Shown piece by piece: positions 25,550 through 36,117 of a stretch of DNA of 64,000 bases; within the stretch, counting starts at the first letter, position 1; every line of letters starts with the position of its first letter. Below the pieces are notes generated by a model, which ran no database searches, was not told the DNA's origin, and saw only the letters and a list, made by a program, of their open reading frames with translations. Origin of the DNA: Chrysomallon squamiferum (lineage: Eukaryota; Mollusca; Gastropoda; Neomphalida; Peltospiridae); contig CM022677.1 in NCBI GenBank assembly GCA_012295275.1, positions 17,494,906-17,558,905 of the forward strand, read 5' to 3'. The translations under genes and the position numbers were made by a program.

Positions 25550-28500
25550 ATTTATCATTTTTTTTTTTTCAGTTATGTTCCTCCTCTGATTTGGGGAAAG
25601 AGTGGACACCTCCAAACTCTAGTCTATGCAAAAATGGGAAGAGTGAAATTGCCAGTTCCAAAAGGTCAGCGACGTCACAAGGTCATGCCAGATGGCGCTA
25701 CTATGACCTTTGACATCTATGAGCCAATGAAAAGCCACGAAAATGGTGCAGTGAAAAATTTGATTTAATTATTTATTACTATTTTTGTTGTTGTTGTTGT
25801 TGTTGTTATTAAATATTGTATTGATTTATTATTTATGTGCATAGTTTTCTATTCAGTTTGTAATTAAGCATAATTATCCTTGAAAGTTATTACTGTCTAG
25901 ATTGAATTTATTTATATTTTATTTTAAAATATATTGTTAAGTTATACATGTTATTCAACATTAATTGCATTTTATTTTTATTTTACCTTTTTTTATAACT
26001 GTTTTTATTTTTTCAATATGTAATGAAAATGTGCTATTTATCAGTTATTTTTGTATATTTTATTATTATAACTACTACAACAACTACTTAGAACAGTAGT
26101 AGAAGTAGTTGTAGTTGTAACAATAGAGCTGTTACATCAAACAGCTTTTTTTGATATTTTGTTTAATATTCACCAGACTTTACTAATTATAATAAATTAA
26201 TTCATTAGTGCAGTCTCATTAATATTAAACAAGATATCCAAAAAAACAACTGTTTGACATAACAGCTCTACTGTTACAGCTACAACAACAACTACTGCTT
26301 CTTAGTTTACTTTTTTTAATTCTAAACTTACTTTTACTTTTTACATTAATTTCTTAATTTTTAAAATCGCAGGAGACTTCAGTGCTCTCGTGTGTCCAGG
26401 AATTGGAAACAGCAGTGAGAGTCCGTACATCCGTACACTTGTCAACTACGCCCAGGAGCGTGGCTACCGAGTCGCAGTGCTAAACCACCTCGGAGTTCTG
26501 TCAGATGTCAAATTCAAACTCGGTTGTTAAACTGATATCACCCAGGATATTCAACTATGGTACAGGAGGAAAGTAGTAGGAATAGAATAGGAAAAGTAGT
26601 AGGAACAGTAGGAATAGTAGTGTAGTGGTGCCAGTAGCCATTTAGGATTTCTCTCATTTGTTAAACCCTGAATATTCAACTATGGTAGTAGGAATAGCAA
26701 TAGGAATAGTAGTAGGAACAGCAGTATGTAGTGGTAGTAGCTATGTAGGTTTGGTTGTTAATCTAGAATATTCTCACAGTTAGGAATAAACTGATATAGG
26801 AATACTAGTAGGAAATAGTCAACCATGGATCTTGGTTGTTAACAGTAGTAGTCAACTCTGGATAATTAATAGTAGTAGTAGTGGTGGTGGTGGTGGTGGT
26901 GGTGGTGGTGGTAGTTGACATCACCATGCTTAGCCATCAAGGATTTGTGTATATGGTATAGTAGGTGCAGTAGGCTTAATTTTAGTAGTTGTGGTATTAG
27001 TAGTGGAGATGGTGGTGGAGGTAGTAGAAGTCATCTAGGAATTGTGTCAGAATTCAGCTATGACATGGTTTGTTAGAGTGGTACTAGTGGTAGCAGCAGT
27101 AGTAGTAGTAGCAGAAGGCAGTAGGAAGTACTAAATATCTCAAAGTTCCCTCAGACATTATTTAACATTATAATAGTAGGAGGGAGAAATAGTATTATAA
27201 ATTATATTTCTGAACCTGTTTGAGTTCTCTCTGTCTAAACCAATACTAGTATTAGTTGTTGTAATTGCTTTAGTAGTCACAGTAGTAGTGGAAGTCATGG
27301 TACTGGACCAACTTGAAGTTGTGTCATAATTGAAACTCAAAAACCCAGAATAATTATGGTATAATTATGGTGGTTAGTTATTTTTAATTGAAGTAATAGC
27401 AGCAGTAGTAGTAGTAGCAGAAGTCATTGTACTGGATGCTATAAGAGTTTTCTCATCCAGAATATACAACTATGGAAACAGTTAGTAATAGTAGTAGTAA
27501 TAGTTAAAATAGTAGTTGTATTGTTGTATTTGCATTATTGGCAGCAATAGTTGTAATTGTAGTACTGGTTATTGGTTACTGGCACAGAATATTTTCTGAT
27601 TAATATTAGCAGTAACTCTAGGAGAAATCACAAGTTCTCTTAGAGGTTGTCACCTAGAATATTCAGCAGTGATACAGTAGCAGTAATGGAAGTAATAGTA
27701 GAACTCGTACTAGTACTAGTAGTAGGAGTAAGTGATTAATAGTAGTAATAGCAGTTGTAATTGTAGTAGTGGTTGTTTGTAAACGTAATATGAGTTATTG
27801 TTTCTGGTAATGAATATTTCCAGAACAGTAGTAGTAGTAGCAGCTATAGTAGTAATAGTAGTAGTAGTAGCATTAGTAGTAGCTGTAATAATATTAGTAA
27901 TGACTGTACTTGTAGTATCGCTTATTGTTAATGTGCTAATATTTTCTGATTAGCAGTAGTAGTAGAAGCCATATAAGAAATAGTATTTATAGTAGTAGTA
28001 ATATTGTTCTCTTGTTTTGTACAGTTGTGTATGAGTTTGTTTGAGTGTGTATTGTGTGTGTATGTCTCTATGTGTAATATATTTATTTCATAATGGTATT
28101 TATGGTATTTATTGATAATTATGTACATTTATTTATTTATAAATACTTTTACTTAACTATTTCATACAGTATTTATTTATAATTATTTTAACATGATATT
28201 TTATATTGTATTTATTTACTAATTATTTATATGGCATTTATTCATAATTATTCTAATATGATATTTTATATTGTATTTATTTATGTGGATGAATTTCTCT
28301 ATTTACTAATTATTTATACGGCATTTATTCATAATTATTCTAACATGATATTTTACATTGTATTTATTTACTAATTATTTATATGGATGATGAATTTCTC
28401 TAATTGTTGTTTTCTGTCCAGGTTGCACAGATGAATTTGACGCTATGGTACGGGAGATACTAAAACTGTATCCGCAAACCAAACTCCTGGCCCTGGGGTT

Positions 28501-31500
28501 CAGCATGGGCGCGAACATTGTGGTGAAGTACCTGGGCGAGAGTAAAGAGAACCAGTCCAAGTTTATCTGTGGAATGTCCATTTGTCAGGGATACGATGCA
28601 AACCAGTGAGTTAATTACACAATCTCATCATAGAACACGTTCACTGATTTTTTTTTTTTTTTAAAGTTCCTTTGTACCTGTAATTGTTTTGCTTCCATTA
28701 GTCCTTTGGTTACAACAGAGTGTTTGGTGTTCTGATATTATTTCACCATTTGAACTGTACCTGGATACCATCAGTTTGCACTGATATCAAATTTAGAATC
28801 TTTATAGTATTTCTGACCATTACAGAACACAATCTCATTTGTCTTATTGTAATTCTGTCATCAAAGGACAATTCCACTGTGTTCATAATAACTGGTTGGT
28901 GCTTCATTGAGAATTTATTTTTTTAAATTCCTTTGTACCTGTAACGTTTTACTTCCGTTAGTCCATTAGTGTACTGATATTTCACTAGTTTGCACTGATG
29001 TCAAATTCAGAATCTTTAGAGTATTTCTGACCATTGCAGAACACAATCCCTTTTGTCTTTTTGTCATCGAGGACAATTCCTCTGTATTCACACATCTCTG
29101 GTTGGTGCTACTTTGGAATGTGATCTGTACATCATGAAACTACTTTGGCTTGTGATCTATAACTTAAAGGGTGAGCTAAAGCATAAGTTTTCAACCTGGG
29201 GATCGTGAGATCGTTCTTGAGTGAGTGTATGTTTTAGCTTTTTTCAACTTGACTTGGAACGAGGAATAAATAAAAGTGTATCAATATGTTTGGGACCCAT
29301 CATAGTCTATATAGATTCCTTTTGTACTGTCTTTGGTTGATGAAAATATGGTAACCCTTGATATTATTGAATCAAAAATTTTAAAGGGGGTCATCGGTCA
29401 TATTGTCTTGCTCATAAGGGGTTGTGGTATGAAAAAGGTTTAAAACCAGTGATCTAAAGCAAAACAGATATCTAGGAAGTTTCTGTATGATAACAGCATC
29501 ACGAGAAAACATAATTATATTTTTTTAATAAGATATGTCAGTTTATAGTAGGCAGGTAAAGTAATGCAACAGATTTGACCTAGCTTGGACCAGAAATGGA
29601 TTAATTAGGATTGGAAATGGATTAGATAGGAAGAGCTTGGAATCCTTTAACATTAATATGTATATAAGAATATCACATCCAGGCAAACTTCATTTCTGAT
29701 ATAAGTTTTGTGAGTTCATCTGTATTCCACTCTGTGGTTTTACGTGTTCATTTACTATTTGATTGTTAGAGAATCTTAAGATGTTGGCTAAAGAGTTTTA
29801 ATAGAATTTGCTTGGTGTAGATCACTAGATCATGTAGATCACACACCAGAGTAGAATATGCTCCGTGTAGATCACAAGATTGTGAAGATCACAAGCCAAA
29901 GTAGAATTTGCACTGTGGACATCACAAGGTCGTGTAGACCATATGTCAAAGGAGAATTTGCTTGGTGTAGATCACTAGATCATGTAGATGACACACCAGA
30001 GTAGAATATGTTCAGTGTAGATCACTAGATTGTGCAGGTTGTGTAGACCATACGTATGTCAAAGTAGCACCCTCTGGCTTTCATTGCATTTTCATCAGTC
30101 TAGCATAAGCCTGTTTATCATCTACTTCACTGCATACTGAGTTAAAAGAGAAGCTCTAGTGTACTGTGTTTTCATTAGTCCTGTACAATGTCTGGGTGTT
30201 ATCCTCTTCCACTGGACCCTTGAGTTATGTAAGAATTTCTTGTTTATTTCAGTCCAGTAGCAGACATAATCCTTTTTGTTTTATTGTATTTGTTATCATG
30301 CAGGGCAATGTCTGGATATCATCTACTTCAACTACACACTGAGTTTTAAAGGTTTGCCTAATAATGGATGGCTATCAGCTTTTAATCAGTACTGTAGCTT
30401 TTACTTTGAGTGTATATTTAGTTATAACCAAATCTCTGCTGTATCATATAACAAAGCCTATCATCTACTACCATTACATATTGAGATATAATTTAGATAC
30501 AACATAGGTCTCAAGTATATGTTTGTAATAGAATCTGTGGTTAATCATATAACAGTTTCATCAGTCTATAACAAAGCCTAGATATCATCTACTACCATTG
30601 CATATTGAGTTATAACTTAGGTCAACATATGTCTCAAGTACATTTTTACCATGTAATTTATTGGATATTTAGAAATAAGCAGAATCACATTTTCATAACT
30701 CTATACAATGCCTGAATAGAGTCTACATCTTCTTTATATTCAGTTAAAACAGAATCTATAGCATATAGTACATTTTCATCAGTTTTGTTCAATTCAGTGC
30801 TTGTTACAGTCTGCTTACATTGTGTGTTGAGTTATAACACAGTTTCCAGTTTATTGTAGTTTTTATCAGACCAGTACAATGGTGGTTTAACATCTGCTTC
30901 TACTCTGTATTGAGTTGCAATAGAATCTACAGTTTATTTTATCATATTTGTATCAGTTCTATACAATACCTCAATACTATCACAGATGACATTTTCCCTG
31001 TCAGACAGCAATACTCTCTTCTGATGTAAACACATTAAACTATTAACTAACATTATTCTGTTCATTAATTTGTTCCTTATATTAATTCAGTGTATTTAGT
31101 AATTGTATTATTTAAAATTATTCTAGTCATCGATTTATTCCATATATTAATTCAGTGTTATTTAGTAATGTATTAATTAAAATTATTCTGTTCATTAATT
31201 TATTCCATATATTAATTCAGTGTATTTAGTAATGTATTAATTAAAACTGTTTTATTCATTAATTTGTTCCATAATATTAATTCTGTGTATTTAGTAATAT
31301 ATTAATTAAAATTATTCTATTCATTAATTAAGTGGATTTAGTAATGTATTAATTAAAACTGTTTTATTCATTAATTTATTCTATATATTAGTTCAGTATT
31401 AGTAATGTTTATACACGATTACAAGGAACTTTTCATGTCATCTGTTATTTAGCTACTCTTCTTTTTGACTCAGTGAATAAAACAGAACCTACATTATTAA

Positions 31501-34500
31501 AATTTACTCATTTATTCTTTATCCACTATTTAGTAGATACACAAACCATTTTCATCTCATAACCTAACCTTATATTACTTACTTAGTCCTTCTAAATCCT
31601 ATCTGCTTTATGGAGGGTAAAAAACCTACTTCTCTATCGCTTTCTGTCTGTCACCAGGTCTCTAGCTTTTTACCCCACTATCTCAGATCTAGACAGATGA
31701 GGTTCCCTTCATATCTTCATTATTATCATCATATCTTTATTATCATCTTCATATCTTTATTATTATCTTCATCATTATCTTCATATCTTCATTATTATCT
31801 TCAAATCTTCATTATTATCATCATTTCTTCATTATTATCATCATATCTTCATTATTATCTTCAAATCTTCATTATCATCATTTCTTCATTATTATCATCA
31901 TATCTTCATTATTATCTTCATATCTTCATTATTATCGTCATTATTATCTTCATCATTATTTTCATTATTATTGTCATATCTTCATTATTATCTTCATCAT
32001 TACCTTCATATCTTTATTATTATCTTTATATCTTCATTATTATCTTCATCATTATCTTCATCATAATCTTCATTATTATCTTCATAATCGTCATTATTAT
32101 CTTCATATTCTTCATTATTATCTTCTTCCAAATCTTTTACAAAGGTATTAATCATTTTTATATATATATATACCACAGTTCTAGGTGAGTTGAGTACATT
32201 CTCATTCCTTCTTTAAATTGTTTAACTGATTTCCTCTGCATTCAGAGCTAAGCCGTTGCTGATGGACTGGGAGAACATGAGGAGGGTGTACATATTCTTC
32301 ATGACTGAAAACATGAAGATGCTGCTCAGGAACAACTACTCCATTCTGTTCGGCGAGGACGCCAAGAAACGTTACGGTCCAGTGGATGAGTCCAAAGTGT
32401 TTTCTTCGACCTCTCTCGTTGAACTGGATGAGTATTTTAGCAGGTGGGTGATTATTATTATTTTTATTTTTATTTTTTTTTTTTCGTTTTAATAATATAT
32501 AGTGTATTAGCTGTTCTGTTTTTAAGACTATATAGAAGAGTATAATCTATAAAAGATTATTTTTTTCTCAATAACTTTAGAATAAAATGAAGAAATTATC
32601 CCCAAAGAAACAATCTCTGTGTATGTGTTGTAATTTGAATCATTGTATATTCTTACACTGAATATTCTATATTTCAATATTACATATATTTTTTAGTTTG
32701 TGTCTGTGTGTCTATACTTGTGTTATATTGAATATACATGTTACATTTCAATATTACATATATTTTTCAGTTTGTGTCTGTGTGTCTATACATACATACA
32801 TACATACATATATACATACATACACACATACATATCTTTCTAATACTAATCTTAAACAATTAATTTTTCAGCCGAAGAGCAGGTTTTGCTAATCATACTG
32901 ACTACTACACCTGGGCAAGTTGTCGTCATGTAATTAATGAGGTGGGTACTCAGTAGTCTAGTCATCATTGTTGTTAATGGGGTGAGTCCTCTGTAACCTA
33001 GTCATCTTGTTAATGAGGTGAATACCTGGTAATCTAGTCATCTTGTTAATGAGGTGAGTACTCAGCAGTCTAGTCATCTTGTTGTTAATGAGGTGAGTCC
33101 TTGGTAGTCTAGTTATATTTTTAATGAACTGATAGAGTACTCACTGATAATGTCACTTTCTAGATTGAGATACCATTGTTTATGTATTTGTATTGAAATT
33201 TTCTTGACATGCAGACCATTGTTTAAGTATTTTTACTGTTATTTTCTAAATCAGTATGCCAGTTGTTTAAATATTTCTACTGTTATTTTATTGTTATTGT
33301 TATTTTCTAGGTAGAGGTATCAGTTTATTTTGGAGTATGATTGTTATTTTCTAGATTGATATACCCACTGTTTGTCTTGTTATTTTCTAGACTGATATAA
33401 TACTATACGTATATTGTTATTGTCTAGATTATGCATGTTGTTGTTTTCTAGATTATACCTACTGTTTGTGTGTTATTATTTTATAGATTGATATACCACT
33501 GTTTATGTGTTATTATTTTATAGACTGATATACCACTGTTTATGTGTTATTATTTTATAGATTGATATACCACTGTTTATGTGTTATTATTTTGTAGATT
33601 GATATACCACTGTTTATGTATTGTTATCTTCTAGATTGATATACCTCTGTTTATGTGTTGTTATTTTCTAGATTTATATACCTCTGTTTATGTTGTTATT
33701 ATCTAGAATGATATACCAGTTTATGTGTTGTTATTTTCTGGATTGATATACCACTGTTTATGTGTTGTTATTTTCTAGATTGATATACCACTGTTTATGT
33801 GTTGTTATTTTCTAGATTGATATACCACTGTTTATGTGTTGTTATTTTCTAGATTGATATACCACTGTTTATGTGTTGTTATTTTCTAGATTGATATACC
33901 ACTGTTTATGTGTTGTTATTTTCTAGATTGATATACCACTATTTATGCTGAATGCTGGAGATGATCCTCTTGTACCACCTGTTCTGCTTGAAACTGCCAA
34001 AACCTATGCAGGTGAGTAAAACAAAATCTTGATGTTAATGAGGTGACTATTCAGTAGTCTAGTCATCTTGTTGTTAAAAATCTGGATGTATATAATTTTA
34101 GTCATTCTGTATTAAAGCAGTAAGACTGTAATATGTAAAAAATTATGTAATCTGTCATTATAGATAGTTCACTATTTACATTACAATACATAAATATATA
34201 CTGTTATATGTAATGTATTGTATGTTATTGTAATGTATGAACAGACATTTTCTGACATTTTATTGCACAAAAAGATAATATTTTTATATGTAAACTGTCA
34301 AGTAATGTAAAGCCAGACCCTACTCACAAACAAATTACATTCTAATACATAAAAAAACTATTGTAAAATGTCATGTAATGTTCAGAGAAACCCCTGTTTA
34401 GAAATATAACAGGTAACCTACCATGCACATATTGTCCATACTTACAATGAGGTTATATAAAAGCATACTGTAATGTGTAAACTATAATGTAATGTACAGA

Positions 34501-36053
34501 TACATCCCTGCTTGTAACCAGATTACATTCTAATAAATAAAAAACTGAGCATGTAAACTATAATATAATTTTCAGACACATCCCTACTTAGATTCTAAAA
34601 CACACACACACACACACAGAAGTGGTAATAATTAAACTATATTTAATGCACAGAGAGACCCCTACTTACAACCAACTTAATTCTGTTAGATAAAAAATAT
34701 TGTAATATGTAAACTGTAATGTACAGATAGAACCCTACAAACAGCTAGTTACATTGTAATATGTAAAAAAAATACTGTACTATGTAAACTGAAATAAATA
34801 CTATAAATAATATATAAACTATAATATACTGTACATATACATCTCTACTTATAACCAGTTTTCATTGTAATATATAATAAAATACTGTAATATGTAAACT
34901 ATAATATACTGTACAGATACATCTCTACTTATAACCAGTTTTCATTGTAATATATAATAAAATACTGTAATATGTAAACTATAATACACTGTACAGATAC
35001 ATCTCTACTTATAACCAGTTTTCATTCTAATATATAAAAAAATACTGTAATATGTAAACTATAATACACTGTACAGATACATCTCTACTTGTAGCCAGAT
35101 TACATTTTAAAACATAAAAAAAATACTGTTTATAAACATAACTGAAAAGATTGTATTATATGCTAACATATAAAAAATAAGAATTATAATGTAATGTACA
35201 GACAGACACCTACTACAATTGAAATAATTAAAAAAATAATAATAATATTTACTCTGTCATATGATACACACAGTCCCCTGTGCACAACTGATGGTCCAGA
35301 TGTAGCTTGCAATTTGATTAAGTTTCTTTGTTTATGAAATATTATCCAGCATTAGACCATCTAGGGCACTGCATTTTTTTTTTTTCATCAACACAGTCAG
35401 ATATCACTCTATGCACTGAACAAACTATTCCAGCCATCCAGCAGTTGAATCATGATTTTCATTTATCTTTTTTCTCTCATCATTTTTATACATAGATATT
35501 TATGTACAAACAGACACAGACAAACACACATGCATGAGTAATCAGAATAATGTGTAATGAATCTTTGTCACATTTGATTGCACACAAATGCATACATGTA
35601 AAGAAATGTGTACATGTGCTATGTGTATGTGCACATAGATAAAAAAAAATACTCATTCACACACACACACACAAACACAAATGCCTTCTTAACTATATCA
35701 ATACACTGATTTATCATATCTTTCCTCTTACAAGTAGCAACATAAAATATACTACATCTAAAGCATAGCCCATCAAATTGTAATACAAGATTTTCTCATT
35801 CCTTACCTTTATTATAAGGTCATCACAGCATAAATTCTATGCCTTGAATAGTTAAATAAAACCTTGTTAGTTTATTAATATTATTATTACTATTTTATTT
35901 TTTTCAGCTACACATGACAAATGTATATTTGCTGTCACCAAGCATGGCGGCCATCTTGGACATTTTGAAGGGGGGATAATTACTCCGAACCCAATCACCT
36001 GGCTAGACAGAGCAGTCATTCAGTTTGCTGATGCAGTGACTTCGATGAAATGA
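24529..36053 (+). CDS. ABHD2: ABHD2-type monoacylglycerol lipase (8 coding exons)
   Basis: This is an alpha/beta hydrolase of the ABHD2 branch, a membrane-anchored enzyme that in vertebrates hydrolyses 2-arachidonoylglycerol and other monoacylglycerols. Coding exons: 24529-24689, 25573-25745, 26373-26522 (short form), 28422-28605, 32246-32443, 32872-32941, 33927-34011, 35908-36053. The stop is TGA at 36051-36053. The 5' UTR continues up to the acceptor at 24516. The predicted protein is 388 residues against about 425 in human. It has an N-terminal signal anchor (LAFFAFILLCGLVKIL), then PPLIWGKSGHLQT, a DGATMTFDIYEP segment, CPGIGN, the nucleophile elbow GFSMG (Ser about 189), the acid segment LNAGDDPLVPP (Asp 324/325) and the histidine segment HGGHLG (353-358). 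All phases agree. Exon 3 is odd: a 13-bp insertion breaks the frame unless an upstream donor is used, which loses a conserved segment. Most introns are packed with tandem repeats, some copying splice junctions. Confidence 0.88.
24666..24985 (+). repeat. 32-bp minisatellite built from the ABHD2 exon 1 donor junction, 10 copies
   Basis: There are ten head-to-tail 32-bp units. Each carries the last 24 bases of exon 1 (AGCTTGCCCCATATTCCTTG, then AAAA) followed by donor GTAAGT. The first unit is the real exon end; the other nine lie in intron 1. All ten keep GTAAGT, and variation is limited to a few C/T and A/G positions, so the array is young or homogenised. Reading on from the first unit meets TAA immediately (GAA AAG TAA), so only the first donor gives a functional message. 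Confidence 0.95.
25080..25330. repeat. Palindromic MITE-like element, half copy in ABHD2 intron 1
   Basis: It holds AATTCATTAGTGCAGTCTCA, ATATTAAACAAGATATC and CTGTTTGACATAACAACTGC, the same order of motifs as 26170-26280 in intron 2, with matching TTAATGTAAAAGTAAAAG flanking sequence. Together the two define a small repeat family. Confidence 0.6.
25506..25549 (+). repeat. (TATC)n microsatellite just before ABHD2 exon 2
   Basis: About ten TATC repeats end some 20 bases before the poly(T)-CAG acceptor of exon 2 (25572/25573). Confidence 0.95.
26085..26365. repeat. Inverted-repeat (foldback) element abutting ABHD2 exon 3
   Basis: The left arm (GTAGTTGTAGTTGTAACA, GAGCTGTTACATCAAACAGC, GATATTTTGTTTAATATT) is mirrored by the right arm (AATATTAAACAAGATATC, CTGTTTGACATAACAGCTCT, TGTTACAGCTACAACAAC). 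The arms pair to form a long hairpin. The right end leads straight into the pyrimidine-poor acceptor of exon 3 at 26372. Confidence 0.65.
26560..27960 (+). repeat. Degenerate repeats derived from the ABHD2 exon 3 donor, with TAG/GGT tracts
   Basis: Intron 3 carries scattered copies of the exon 3 end pattern (GTTGTTAA ... CCAGAATATTCAACTATGGTA) at about 26665, 26745, 27345, 27450 and 27650, separated by AGTAGTAGGAATAG-like triplet DNA and a (GGT)n run at 26881-26912. It is older and much more diverged than the exon 1 and exon 7 arrays. Confidence 0.55.
28667..29111 (+). repeat. Tandem duplication, 261-bp period, in ABHD2 intron 4
   Basis: TTCCTTTGTACCTGTAA opens both copies (28667 and 28928). 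Shared blocks follow, such as CACTGATRTCAAATTYAGAA and TTTCTGACCATT.CAGAACAC. The second copy is shorter. Confidence 0.75.
29182..29451 (+). mobile_element. hAT-superfamily MITE with 8-bp target duplication
   Basis: The 270-bp element begins CATAAGTTTTCAACCTGGGG and ends GGTTTAAAACCAGTG, a degenerate form of the CAGTGGTTCTCAACCT-type hAT termini. It is flanked by AGCTAAAG (29174-29181) and ATCTAAAG (29452-29459), a 7-of-8 match to the 8-bp duplication expected for hAT. It has no coding capacity and lies in ABHD2 intron 4. Confidence 0.75.
29480..30075 (+). repeat. Dispersed repeat followed by a GTAGATCACTAGATC tandem array
   Basis: 29480-29810 matches the dispersed family at 46960-47285. From about 29814 a unit of about 57 bp (GTGTAGATCACTAGATCATG ... 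CCAGAGTAGAATATGC) repeats four to five times with divergence. It lies in ABHD2 intron 4. Confidence 0.6.
30085..31400 (+). repeat. Degenerate tandem repeats in ABHD2 intron 4
   Basis: 30085-31000 carries diverged units around TTTCATCAGTCTATACAA ... CATCTACTTC ... GAGTTATAAC. From about 31040 to 31400 a unit of about 63 bp (TTCATTAATTTATTCCATAT ... CAGTGTATTTAGTAATG) repeats about six times. No exon was found in this part of the intron. Confidence 0.65.
31690..32130 (+). repeat. TTCATTATTATC-rich tandem array
   Basis: Short units of the form ATCTTCATTATTATC(A/T)TCAT repeat through about 440 bases at the 3' end of ABHD2 intron 4. The long Ile/Ser/Leu/Tyr-rich open frame across it comes from the missing stop triplets in the repeat and is not a gene. 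Confidence 0.85.
32928..33125 (+). repeat. 36-39-bp repeat built from the ABHD2 exon 6 donor junction, about 5 copies
   Basis: Units of the form GTTAATGAG|GTGAGT followed by CAGTAGTCTAGTCATCTT repeat the end of exon 6 and the start of intron 6. The real donor is GTGGGT at 32942. Three downstream copies have GTGAGT, nearer the consensus. Reading through the true donor meets TAG within five codons. A stray unit occurs again at 34036-34080, after exon 7. Confidence 0.85.
33164..33926 (+). repeat. 37-bp repeat built from the ABHD2 exon 7 acceptor junction, about 15-19 copies
   Basis: The unit is TTATTTTCTAG followed by ATTGATATACCACTGTTTATG and a TGTTG linker: a splice acceptor plus the first 21 bases of exon 7. 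The true acceptor is at 33926/33927. Copies next to the exon are nearly identical, while those further upstream are shorter and more diverged. This polarity suggests growth from the exon edge. An extra unit retained in mRNA would place TGA in frame (CTA GAT TGA). Confidence 0.92.
34290..35110 (+). repeat. 80-bp tandem repeat in ABHD2 intron 7
   Basis: Units beginning ATCTCTACTTATAACCAGTT recur at 34841, 34921, 35001 and 35081, an exact 80-bp period, with CAGTTTTCATT...AAATACTGTAATATGTAAAC inside. Older, more diverged units extend upstream to about 34290. The remaining intron to 35907 is plain AT-rich DNA with short CA tracts. Confidence 0.8.
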
Positions 36054-36080
36054 TAACATTTTTATTATTATTATTTTATT

Positions 36081-36117
<37 letters not shown>

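Noticed and set aside
31610-32188. A 192-codon open frame rich in Ile, Ser and Tyr
   Set aside because: It lies wholly in the TTCATTATTATC array within ABHD2 intron 4, overlaps no splice pattern and is a repeat artefact.
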